From NCBI GenBank assembly GCA_030544185.1, contig JAUNRO010000059.1, positions 1 through 6,285 of the forward strand: a DNA stretch of 6,285 nt, in the 5' to 3' direction. Below, one piece after another: positions 1-5,408 of the stretch; the first letter of the stretch is position 1; the number at the start of each line of letters is the position of its first letter. This DNA is from Propionibacteriaceae bacterium. Lineage in GTDB: Bacteria > Actinomycetota > Actinomycetes > Propionibacteriales > Propionibacteriaceae. The notes under the pieces were generated by a model. The model saw nothing but the letters and a program-made list of their open reading frames with translations. It did no database searches and was not told where the DNA came from. The translations under genes were made by a program, and so were the position numbers.

Positions 1-1171
1 CTTCGACACCGCACCCGGGAGGCTGTTCGCGATCGCGCGGACCCGCGAAAAGCCCCACTCCTGATCCGCCGCACGCGGCGAACAGCTTCTGCCAATGTGA
101 CCGCCGCACATAGCCGAAGCGGCGCTCGCCGCCGATACTCATGGCGACTTCACGCATGACCAAGCGTCCCGCCGCCTGATCGGCGACTCGGTAAGGCAAG
201 GCGCTCGCGACGTCATAGAGGGGAGCGAGGACCGCCCGGCTTTTCGGCATGAGCAGGATCGAATAGTTGCGCGCATGCCCGTCCGGTGCGCCCAGTGCGT
301 AGTTGGCGATCAGGCCATCGACGAATCGTTGATTGCTCTCCTCGCCGAGCCGGCCGCGCAGCAGGTCTGAGATATCCCGCACCCTGGGCCCGCCGCGCCG
401 TTCATAGGCACTCACGAGACCCAGCGCTTGGCAGAGATCCTCCTGGTGCAGTCGGTGCGCCGACCCGTCGGCTGCCTGGCGTCGGTCGAAGCGCTCGACG
501 ATGATGGCCGGCCTGCCGCTGAACTCCCGGTAATCGCTGCGCACCACGCTCAAGCCGATGTCACGCAGCGCGGTCAGGCACACATGCTCGTTCAACGCTT
601 GGAGCCGTACGCCTGGCGCGCCCTGTTTGACCAGATGCGTCGACGCAGCTCCGCCGAGCGGGCGGTGCCAGAGGCCATCCCGCCTCGTCAGCGTGAACTT
701 CGACTGCGCGCCCCCCAGGCTCCACGACTCGTCGCCGGGAATGATCCATGTGTCACCGGCCTCCGCCATAACCGCCAGTCGTTCGGCGATCGCCTCCTCG
801 CTGACCTGTTCCAGCACGTCTTCCCGGTCGGTGACCGCCGACTCCTCGCCGGGTCGCACCAGGCGTACAGCACCGGGACAGTCGAGCCCGATCTCCGCGA
901 GCAATCCGAGCAGATCGGTGGGGCGGACCCCGGCCCGGCGCGCGATCATCGCCCGGGCCTCCTCGCTCGCGGGCAGGATGCCCTGCAACCAAGCGTGGGT
1001 CACGCGCTGGGACTGGGGCTGCGCCGTGGCGTGGAAGGAGAGGGACACGGGGATGAACCGGTCGCTCTCGAGGTACGCCGGGTCATAGCTGAACACCGTC
1101 GGGCCATCGGCCCGTGTCACGAGGCCGACACGCGTCGAGCCGAGGAACACCACGAGGGTCTGCGCGCTCAT
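1..1171 (-). CDS. hipA: HipA-family Ser/Thr kinase toxin, partial at window edge, apparent frameshift near C-terminus
   Basis: This is the kinase toxin of a type II toxin-antitoxin pair. Family members phosphorylate a cytosolic target (glutamyl-tRNA synthetase for E. coli HipA) and cause growth arrest. Reading leftwards from ATG 1171, the protein shows the N-terminal HipA subdomain (about residues 1-105), then SLGGAQSK (151-158), where S151 aligns with the autophosphorylated serine of E. coli HipA. Next come STHLVK (177-182, ATP lysine K182), NEHVCLTAL (194-202), IVERFDR (224-230), HQEDLCQALG (242-251), the catalytic loop PDGHARN (D297, H299, N302) and the metal-binding APLYDV (D320). The kinase core is therefore intact. 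The start is fixed by the ATGA overlap with hipB and a GAGGA box 6 nt upstream. Past about residue 368 the frame loses similarity, while the next frame reads RVRAIANSLPGAVSK, a HipA C-terminal pattern. One extra base near 60-75 would explain this. The gene end is outside the window. The family call is secure, but whether the protein works is uncertain. Confidence 0.9.
   Translation of the reverse strand, partial: MSAQTLVVFLGSTRVGLVTRADGPTVFSYDPAYLESDRFIPVSLSFHATAQPQSQRVTHAWLQGILPASEEARAMIARRAGVRPTDLLGLLAEIGLDCPGAVRLVRPGEESAVTDREDVLEQVSEEAIAERLAVMAEAGDTWIIPGDESWSLGGAQSKFTLTRRDGLWHRPLGGAASTHLVKQGAPGVRLQALNEHVCLTALRDIGLSVVRSDYREFSGRPAIIVERFDRRQAADGSAHRLHQEDLCQALGLVSAYERRGGPRVRDISDLLRGRLGEESNQRFVDGLIANYALGAPDGHARNYSILLMPKSRAVLAPLYDVASALPYRVADQAAGRLVMREVAMSIGGERRFGYVRRSHWQKLFAACGGSGVGLFAGPRDREQPPGCGVE
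60..75 (-). other. Probable frameshift point in hipA
   Basis: Upstream of here the hipA frame opened at 1171 reads GYVRRSHWQKLFAACG, as expected for the family. Downstream, that frame gives GSGVGLFAGPRDREQPPG, which does not resemble HipA. The frame starting one base later (codon first bases at multiples of 3) gives DQEWGFSRVRAIANSLPG, which does. Dropping a single G from the GGCGGA run at 65-70 joins the two as CGDQEWGFSRVR. The cause could be a real inactivating indel or a sequencing or assembly error in a GC-rich run. Confidence 0.7.
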
Positions 1172-1434
1172 GCCCAGTCCTCGCCCAGGATTTCGGCCAG
1201 CGTCAGCTCTTTGATTGCCGGGCGCGGGACCAGCGCAATGTCGAGTTGTAGTGCCCTCAGGACATCGATCACCTTGCTGAGCTCGGCGGCAGGGTGGCCC
1301 TGCTCGAGCCTGACCAGCCAGCGTCGCGAGACGTGGGCTGCGGCGCACAGCTCCTCCTGGGTCAACCCCGCCTCGTTCCGAGCATCCCGGACGGCGCGAC
1401 CCAGCTCGGCGGCTGTCGCCACGCGCCTGTCCAT
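1168..1434 (-). CDS. hipB: HipB-like XRE-family antitoxin and repressor
   Basis: This 88-residue DNA-binding protein should neutralise the adjacent HipA kinase and repress their shared promoter. The helix-turn-helix spans about residues 11-66, with GLTQEELC (23-30) as the first helix, VSRRWLVRLEQG (35-46) as turn and recognition helix, and the conserved LSKVIDVLRALQL (52-64) after it. This pattern is common in actinobacterial HipB. The tail TLAEILGEDWA (78-88) follows the HTH; in E. coli HipB a C-terminal tail contacts HipA, but no such role can be shown here. The stop codon overlaps the hipA start (ATGA), so the two genes are cotranscribed and probably translationally coupled. A modest GAGG box lies just before ATG 1434. 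Two TGTG-N10-CACA dyads upstream are the obvious candidate operators. Confidence 0.92.
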   Translation of the reverse strand: MDRRVATAAELGRAVRDARNEAGLTQEELCAAAHVSRRWLVRLEQGHPAAELSKVIDVLRALQLDIALVPRPAIKELTLAEILGEDWA

Positions 1435-1446
1435 CCCGCCTCGCCA

Positions 1447-1464
1447 TGTGTTCGTTCATTCACA
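1447..1464. promoter_or_regulatory. Operator-like dyad TGTG-N10-CACA, site 1
   Basis: TGTG at 1447-1450 and CACA at 1461-1464 are separated by 10 nt. The left half begins ATGTGTTCG (1446-1454), identical to the left half of site 2. The dyad touches the last base of the hipB -10 box and covers the expected transcription start. It is probably a HipB (or HipBA complex) binding site; this is inferred from position and repetition. Confidence 0.5.
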
Positions 1465-1491
1465 TTATGCGATGTGTTCGATCGTGCACAA
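1464..1491 (-). promoter_or_regulatory. Probable hipBA promoter
   Basis: Read on the minus strand, TTGTGC (1491-1486) is followed after 16 nt by CATAAT (1469-1464). These are reasonable -35 and -10 matches. They would start transcription near 1457, about 22 nt before the hipB ATG. The two dyads described separately sit over the -35 element and over the -10/start region, as expected for autorepression. Confidence 0.5.
1473..1490. promoter_or_regulatory. Operator-like dyad TGTG-N10-CACA, site 2
   Basis: TGTG (1473-1476), N10 and CACA (1487-1490) form an 18-bp dyad with a palindromic CGATCG core. The same ATGTGTTCG left half as site 1 occurs at 1472-1480. The centres of the two sites are 26 bp apart. 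This site overlaps the hipB -35 element and the presumed -10 of the divergent VOC gene, so one regulator bound here could control both directions. Confidence 0.5.
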
Positions 1492-1492
1492 T
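1487..1492 (+). promoter_or_regulatory. Possible -10 box of a leaderless VOC transcript
   Basis: CACAAT matches four positions of TATAAT. It lies so that transcription would begin at about 1499, the A of the VOC start codon. No Shine-Dalgarno sequence precedes that ATG, which fits a leaderless mRNA, common in actinobacteria. No clear -35 element is visible. Confidence 0.35.
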
Positions 1493-1498
1493 AGCCGC

Positions 1499-1846
1499 AT
1501 GGGGATCTCCGACATCATTGCCAATCTGCGCATGGCCGATCGGGACGGCTCCGACGAGTTCTACGGCGGCTTCCTCGGGCTCGTAACGACGATGGACCAG
1601 GGCTGGGTGGTCCGCTATGAGTGCCCCGACTCGGGCCCGCATCTGCAGATGGTCACCCGCGACGCCACCGCGCCCGAGGACTCCGTCGCCACGATCCGGG
1701 TGGCTGATGTGGACGCCTCCTATGCCGAGGCTCGCCGGCGGGGATACGAGATCGTGCATCCGCTGGTCACCGAGCCCTGGGGTGTACGTCGCTTCTTCGT
1801 CCGGGATCCCAACGGCAACGTGCTGAACATCGCGGCGTCGCACTGA
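1499..1846 (+). CDS. Small VOC (glyoxalase/bleomycin-resistance fold) protein
   Basis: This is a 115-residue single-module protein of the vicinal oxygen chelate superfamily, which includes glyoxalase I, antibiotic-binding resistance proteins and ring-cleaving dioxygenases. The two beta-alpha-beta-beta-beta halves are visible. The first runs from IIANLRMAD and DEFYGGFLGL (19-28) to GPHLQMVTRD (46-55). The second runs from VATIRVADVDASYAEARRRG (63-82) to VRRFFVRDPNGNVLNI (96-111), the characteristic C-terminal strand motif. Substrate and metal use cannot be assigned; H48 is a candidate ligand. ATG 1499 was chosen because the fold begins directly after it. The frame is open further upstream, but that part is antisense to hipA and hipB and has no protein-like content. 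The gene is divergent from hipBA and shares its 64-bp regulatory gap, so joint control is possible. It runs convergently into fic. Confidence 0.85.
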   Translation: MGISDIIANLRMADRDGSDEFYGGFLGLVTTMDQGWVVRYECPDSGPHLQMVTRDATAPEDSVATIRVADVDASYAEARRRGYEIVHPLVTEPWGVRRFFVRDPNGNVLNIAASH

Positions 1847-1857
1847 GGCCTCGTCCT

Positions 1858-1915
1858 GGGCGTACGCCCGATCTCGCCTGCGCGGCTGCTGTCGTGGGGG
1901 AGCAGCAGTCACGAC
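1858..1915. terminator. Inverted repeats in the convergent VOC/fic gap, possible weak terminator
   Basis: The 86-bp gap between two converging genes holds a perfect 12-bp palindrome (GGGCGTACGCCC, 1858-1869). It also holds two mutually exclusive hairpins: GCTGCT/AGCAGC (1885-1890 with 1901-1906) and GTCGTG/CACGAC (1891-1896 with 1910-1915). None has a U-tract, so intrinsic termination is only suggested by position. Confidence 0.25.
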
Positions 1916-1932
1916 GCACGCGAAACTCAGCG

Positions 1933-3135
1933 TCAGCCGCCGCGGAGAAGGACGTCAGTCACCTCGGGAGCGTGGAACCGACGCTGATAAACGCGAGCAC
2001 CAAATGGCTGGAGGATCTCGTGCCTCACCATGGAGTCGATCAACTTCTTCGCACCCGCTGCGCCCATCGCCATGGCCTTGGCTGCTTGGGCGACGGTGAA
2101 GATCGGCTGCCCCACAGCGAAGTCGATCAACACGCGGGCGTTCGCGGTTCGAATGGGGGTGGCGCGCAAGCGATCCTTGAGGTGCGCTTGGACCGTTGCG
2201 AGGTCGAGCATCCGCTTCTGTGCAGTCTTCGCAGACTGTGCGAGACCAAGGGCAAAGAACTCGACCCAGCCTGACCAGTCACCATTGCACGACACGCTCA
2301 GCAGAGAGTCGTAGTAGTCGGATCGGCGCTGTTCGAACCACGGTGAGACGGAGAGGGTTGGCTCAGCCAGCACCCCTGATGCGTACAACTGCAGGACGAT
2401 CAGCAGCCGGCCGAGGCGTCCATTGCCATCATGAAACGGGTGCAGCGCCTCGAACTCATAATGCGCCATCGCAGCCGCGACCACAGGGTCGATCTGAGTG
2501 CTGTGATCCTGCTGCATCCAGTTGATGAGGTCGCTCAAGCGGGCTTCGAGATCGTGGCCCGGCGGTGGCGGAACGTAACGCGCCGCCTTGATCGGCAGCT
2601 CAGTCAACGGGACCCCATCGCGGCGCCCGATGACGACTTGGATGGGCCGCACCATCCCGGAGAACTCACGCTCTGATGAGGTGCCGTCCATGAGTTGTGC
2701 CTGCAGGTCTGCGAGCGAGGAAACGGTCCATCTGCGCCCTTCTTCTGCCCACCGGAACGCCGTCTCGGCCACGATTACGTAGTTCAGCACCTCCCGCATT
2801 GAGGCGTCCTGTGGGTCCTCCGAGTCCGCCGCGAGCACGTCTGCCAATGGCTCATAGGTTCCCTCGAGTGCCGCGGTGGACTGAGCTTCCAGCCGCAGCG
2901 TCGACGTGCGGAAGAGGCTGGGATTCGGAAGGCGCTGCGCCGTGGCGTCGAGCGCAGCCAATGCGGCTCGCGCGTCACCGACGCGTCGGTACGCCTCGCC
3001 GGTCAGTTCAGGGCTGTCATTGCCGAGGGCATGAGGGAGGAACGCGCGATGTTGCCATGCGGTCCCATCCGAGCTCGTCCCCGAGATCGGTATCAGATCA
3101 CCGAATGGCGCCTTCTGGAACAGTTCGAGATCCAC
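1933..3135 (-). CDS. Fic-family protein AMP-transferase, auto-inhibited type with C-terminal winged helix
   Basis: This 400-residue Fic-domain enzyme probably transfers AMP from ATP to hydroxyl side chains of a cytosolic protein. The Fic_N region (about 10-105) contains TAALEG (87-92), matching the (S/T)xxxE(G/N) inhibitory motif on the N-terminal side of the Fic core (class II), so activity is probably self-restrained by E91. The Fic core (about 140-300) has the flap region FSGMVRPIQVVIG (158-170) and the complete active-site motif HPFHDGNGRLGR (232-243) with catalytic H232. The C-terminal part (about 325-400), with PIFTVAQAAKAMAMG, looks like a winged helix for DNA or target binding. The length fits the family. 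The start is GTG 3135, with no Shine-Dalgarno sequence but a TACTGT box suitable for a leaderless start. The frame stays open upstream, so a longer start cannot be excluded. It lies 102 bp downstream of the ABC permease on the same strand and appears to have its own promoter. The target is unknown. Confidence 0.92.
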   Translation of the reverse strand: MDLELFQKAPFGDLIPISGTSSDGTAWQHRAFLPHALGNDSPELTGEAYRRVGDARAALAALDATAQRLPNPSLFRTSTLRLEAQSTAALEGTYEPLADVLAADSEDPQDASMREVLNYVIVAETAFRWAEEGRRWTVSSLADLQAQLMDGTSSEREFSGMVRPIQVVIGRRDGVPLTELPIKAARYVPPPPGHDLEARLSDLINWMQQDHSTQIDPVVAAAMAHYEFEALHPFHDGNGRLGRLLIVLQLYASGVLAEPTLSVSPWFEQRRSDYYDSLLSVSCNGDWSGWVEFFALGLAQSAKTAQKRMLDLATVQAHLKDRLRATPIRTANARVLIDFAVGQPIFTVAQAAKAMAMGAAGAKKLIDSMVRHEILQPFGARVYQRRFHAPEVTDVLLRGG

Positions 3136-3161
3136 AATGCAACAGTACTGGCCATTGTGGA
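3131..3161. promoter_or_regulatory. Perfect 9-bp inverted repeat around the fic start and -10 box
   Basis: TCCACAATG (3131-3139) and CATTGTGGA (3153-3161) are exact reverse complements separated by 13 nt. On the minus strand the spacer contains TACTGT (3147-3142), a TAnnnT -10 box that would start transcription at about 3135, exactly the fic GTG codon. A repeat enclosing the -10 and the start is typical of an operator, or of a hairpin that controls translation. There is no U-tract to make it a terminator for the permease. Confidence 0.45.
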
Positions 3162-3237
3162 AGCTTTCATCGCTGCAATTGTTCCGGACAGGTCTGCTGT
3201 GTCGCGAGCGCGAGCGAACGACGAGATCAGCCCCGGC

Positions 3238-3894
3238 TCAGTGATCCTGACGCTGGTAGATGCCGATCGAGATCACGCACGACACCGCGAGCAGTGCTGC
3301 GCCCGCGATCGGCAGCGCGGCGAGCGCCCACCAGTCGGCAGCGCTGAGCACGGCCAGCACCTGCGCGGCGATCGGTTCCACTCCAGGAAGGTCACCGATC
3401 GCCATCCCTATGCCGAAGACGCCCATGAGCGCACTCACGAGGATGATGGAGGCGGCGCGCGTTCCGAAGCGGACGTACACCGGCACCATCAGCGCGGTCA
3501 TGAACAACAGAACCGCCAACGCTGGCGCGGCGCCGATGGCGACGTCGGCAACCGACGTTCCACGGACGATCGCAGCAGTTGCGCCGACCCCGAAGCCGAC
3601 CGCCACCATGCCGACTGTGACCAGCCCAAGGGTGAGGTAGTGGCCGACGATGACCGTGCGCCGCCGAATCGGCAGCGCTCCGTACAGCAGGCGGAGTCGG
3701 TAGGTTTCGTCCGTCGCGAAGACGGTCGTGGCGGTGAGCAGCCCCCCGGCGGCAGCCATGGGCAGCGCCATTTCGGCACCGGCGATCAAGGACACGGCGC
3801 TCACGACGGCCAGGAACACCAGCCACATGCGGCCGGTCACGAAGAGCGACCGGAGGTCTAGGCGGATCAACGGGGTGAGGGCGTGGTCAGACAT
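3238..3894 (-). CDS. ABC-2 type transporter permease subunit
   Basis: This 218-residue integral membrane protein is presumably the export channel partner of the ATPase encoded just upstream. A short cytosolic N-terminus (LIRLDLRSLFVTG) precedes about six hydrophobic segments, roughly at 22-39, 43-59, 85-110, 122-140, 147-166 and 186-212. Between segments 2 and 3 the stretch TDETYRLRLLYGALPIRRRTV (61-81) matches the cytosolic loop of the ABC2_membrane_5-like permeases (pattern DE, LPI, R, IV, HY), where the coupling helix meets the ATPase. ATG 3894 was chosen over the upstream ATG 3915 because AAGGAG lies 7 nt before it. This start overlaps the end of the ATPase gene by 8 nt (ATGTCTGA). Only one permease gene is present, so the transporter is probably a homodimer of this subunit with two ATPases. 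The substrate is unknown. Confidence 0.85.
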   Translation of the reverse strand: MSDHALTPLIRLDLRSLFVTGRMWLVFLAVVSAVSLIAGAEMALPMAAAGGLLTATTVFATDETYRLRLLYGALPIRRRTVIVGHYLTLGLVTVGMVAVGFGVGATAAIVRGTSVADVAIGAAPALAVLLFMTALMVPVYVRFGTRAASIILVSALMGVFGIGMAIGDLPGVEPIAAQVLAVLSAADWWALAALPIAGAALLAVSCVISIGIYQRQDH

Positions 3895-4714
3895 GATGGG
3901 TCTCCTTGGCGACATGGACGACGATCTGCTCCAATGTGGGCGCCTCGGCGATCGCGGTGTTCCCCAGCCCGAGGGTGTCCTCGGTGGCCATCAGCCCCTC
4001 CCAGCCGACGCCGTGCTCGCGCAGTCCGAGGACGAGGGGGCGTACCTCCGGGACGAGTCCGGACGCTGCACCTCGGACCATGCGGTAACCGTCCAGGAGT
4101 TCGTCGCGGGTGCTGGAGGTGACGATGCGGCCGTCATGGATAACCGTCACATGATCGGCGATCTTCTCCAGGTCGGTGGTGATGTGGGTCGAGAAGAGTA
4201 CCGAGTGGGACTCGTCGGTCATGAACTCGCCGATCATCTCGAGTAGCTGTGTGCGCGCGAGGGGATCAAGACCGGATGTGGGCTCGTCGAGGATCAGCAA
4301 CTCCGCTCCGTGGCTCAGCGCGACAGCGAGCTGGAGCTTCATCCCCATCCCACGCGACAGATCCTTGACCCGTTTGCCCGACTCGATTCCGGCCCATGCG
4401 AGCATCTCATCGAAACGCGCGGCCTCCCAGTGATCGTAGAAGGGCGCCAGGCCCCGACCGACGTCGGACGCGCGCCATTCGGGGACGTAGGCAGGCTGGT
4501 CATAGACCACGCCGAGCCGGCCGTGGTCGAGGGTCGCCGCGGTCCCGGCGTCGGGGTGGATCAGGCCGAGGGCTGCTTTGATTGTCGTCGTCTTTCCCGC
4601 GCCGTTCGCGCCCACGAAGCCCATCACGTAGCCGCGGGGGACCACGAGGTCGATCGGACCGAGGGTGAAACCGTCGTAGCGCTTGATCACGCCGCGCAGT
4701 TCGAGGGGATTCAT
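3887..4714 (-). CDS. ABC transporter ATP-binding protein, YtrB/PmtA-like
   Basis: This 275-residue cytosolic ATPase should drive the adjacent permease. Motifs in order are Walker A GANGAGKTT (35-43, K41), a Q-loop-equivalent region VVYDQPAYVPEW (69-80), signature LSRGMGMKLQLA (119-130), Walker B LLILDEP (139-145, catalytic E144), D-loop SGLD (147-150) and H-loop STHIT (175-179, H177). The FYDHW segment before the signature and the LSRGM form of the signature are typical of YtrB/PmtA/BcrA-like exporters. The stretch between Walker A and the Q-loop looks about ten residues shorter than usual. A C-terminal extension of about 60 residues follows the nucleotide-binding domain. Its ATG overlaps the gntR stop (ATGA) and has AGGAGG 4 nt upstream, so expression is coupled to the regulator. 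All catalytic residues are present. Confidence 0.93.
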   Translation of the reverse strand: MNPLELRGVIKRYDGFTLGPIDLVVPRGYVMGFVGANGAGKTTTIKAALGLIHPDAGTAATLDHGRLGVVYDQPAYVPEWRASDVGRGLAPFYDHWEAARFDEMLAWAGIESGKRVKDLSRGMGMKLQLAVALSHGAELLILDEPTSGLDPLARTQLLEMIGEFMTDESHSVLFSTHITTDLEKIADHVTVIHDGRIVTSSTRDELLDGYRMVRGAASGLVPEVRPLVLGLREHGVGWEGLMATEDTLGLGNTAIAEAPTLEQIVVHVAKETHHV

Positions 4715-5091
4715 GAGTCCTCCTGAATCAGCATGTCGAGCACCTGATGGAGCTCGACGGGGGTGAGGTCGGCGAGGCGTCCGGCATGGACGCCGTCGGC
4801 GAAGTGTTGTTCGACGTCGCGCAGAACCTGCTCGCGAATCAGCGCGGAGTCGCGGGGGAGGACATAACTGCCCTTGCCCGGGACGTTCGTCACGAAGCCC
4901 TCCGCGGCGAGATCGGCGTACGCGCGAGTCGTGGTGATGACGCTCACCTGCAGGTCACGGGCGAGCACACGGATGGATGGCAGCACCTCACCCTCGGCCA
5001 GGTCGCCGCGGAGGATCGCGGCCTTCAACTGCCGTTTGATCTGTTCATAGATGGGCACGCCCGAGGTGTTGGACAGGACCACGTCTGGCAT
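4711..5091 (-). CDS. GntR-family (YtrA subfamily) transcriptional repressor
   Basis: This 126-residue regulator is the first gene of the transporter operon. The winged helix-turn-helix fills about residues 12-78: PIYEQIKRQLKAAILRGDL (13-31), EVLPSIRVLARDLQVS (35-50) with the recognition helix VITTTRAYADLAAEG (51-65), and the wing VPGKGSYV (70-77). Only about 45 residues follow, enough for the short two-helix dimerisation tail of the YtrA group and without a ligand-binding UTRA or FCD domain. ATG 5091 is set by a strong GGAGGT 6 nt upstream; the longer open frame up to 5532 crosses the promoter region and has no recognisable content. Relatives repress their own ABC operon and are relieved by cell-wall-active compounds or, for PmtR, by exported peptides. 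Which signal applies here is unknown. Confidence 0.93.
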   Translation of the reverse strand: MPDVVLSNTSGVPIYEQIKRQLKAAILRGDLAEGEVLPSIRVLARDLQVSVITTTRAYADLAAEGFVTNVPGKGSYVLPRDSALIREQVLRDVEQHFADGVHAGRLADLTPVELHQVLDMLIQEDS

Positions 5092-5097
5092 CGCTTC

Positions 5098-5103
5098 ACC
5101 TCC
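5098..5103 (-). promoter_or_regulatory. Ribosome binding site that fixes the gntR start
   Basis: The minus strand reads GGAGGT six nucleotides before ATG 5091. This rules out the longer upstream start suggested by the open frame. Confidence 0.75.
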
Positions 5104-5112
5104 GATCTCACT

Positions 5113-5131
5113 GTATATACACACTATATAC
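5113..5131. promoter_or_regulatory. Probable GntR autoregulatory operator, 19-bp inverted repeat
   Basis: GTATATA (5113-5119) and TATATAC (5125-5131) are perfect inverted arms around CACAC. This AT-rich island in GC-rich DNA lies 10 nt upstream of the gntR ribosome binding site. The minus strand also reads TATAGT (5128-5123), a likely -10 box inside the repeat, so a bound repressor would block the promoter. No good -35 element is visible. YtrA-type regulators bind such GT...AC dyads. Confidence 0.6.
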
Positions 5132-5408
5132 GGCGAGCCGGGCTGCGGGGATTCCGCGCAACTTAACTCAGCTGGCGCAGTTGCGGCCAGAGGGTTGTCC
5201 AGGGGGCCGTCCGCCCGGTGCAGGACACGAGCGCGGTCCCCACTTCCTCGTTGTCGACGCTGGCGGCATTGGTCACTCGCCGACTTGAGTGCAAGCGGTG
5301 AAGCCGCCAGCGACCTCAGCAGTCGGCCGGCCGACAAACAGGACGTTCCTCGCGGTGTCCGGTGGCCGGGGCAGACCCTGCTGCTTCTGTGATGAGACCC
5401 TGCGGTCG
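5132..5408. other. Gene-free stretch with several inverted repeats
   Basis: No coding frame here resembles a protein. On the left, CGCAACT (5157-5163) pairs with AGTTGCG (5179-5185). In the middle, CGCTGGCGGC (5258-5267) pairs perfectly with GCCGCCAGCG (5303-5312), and a smaller CACTC/GAGTG stem can nest in its 35-nt loop. Next to it is a perfect 14-bp palindrome, GTCGGCCGGCCGAC (5322-5335). AGACCCTGC occurs twice (5373-5381 and 5395-5403). The stretch lies downstream of the hydrolase and upstream of gntR, so transcription termination is the simplest role. No U-tract is present. Confidence 0.5.
5258..5312. repeat. Perfect 10-bp inverted repeat forming a long hairpin
   Basis: The arms at 5258-5267 and 5303-5312 are exact complements. 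Inside, CACTC and GAGTG, flanked by TTG and CAA, can extend the stem past a small bulge. The hairpin could be a factor-assisted or U-less terminator for the hydrolase, a structured RNA, or a remnant of a small repeat element. Confidence 0.4.

Noticed and set aside
428..1498. Long plus-strand open frame continuing into the VOC gene
   Set aside because: It is antisense to hipA and hipB, whose motifs are clear on the minus strand. The translated N-terminal part has no recognisable protein features. Only the part from 1499 is a gene.
3031..3861. Plus-strand frame of 276 codons, rich in His, Arg and Asp
   Set aside because: It lies opposite the ABC permease and the fic start. Its composition is that expected from the complement of a hydrophobic GC-rich gene.
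3895..3915. Upstream ATG 3915 for the permease
   Set aside because: ATG 3894 has AAGGAG at 7-nt spacing. The seven extra residues are encoded across that ribosome binding site and add nothing typical of the family.
5161..5190. tRNA D-arm-like string (AACTCAGCTGGCGCAGTT)
   Set aside because: No anticodon arm, T-arm or acceptor stem can be built around it, so it is chance similarity or too degraded to support a tRNA or att site.
5358..5378. GTGTCCGG...GGGGCAGA, which resembles an IS3-type terminal repeat
   Set aside because: There is no partner repeat, no transposase fragment and no target duplication in the window.
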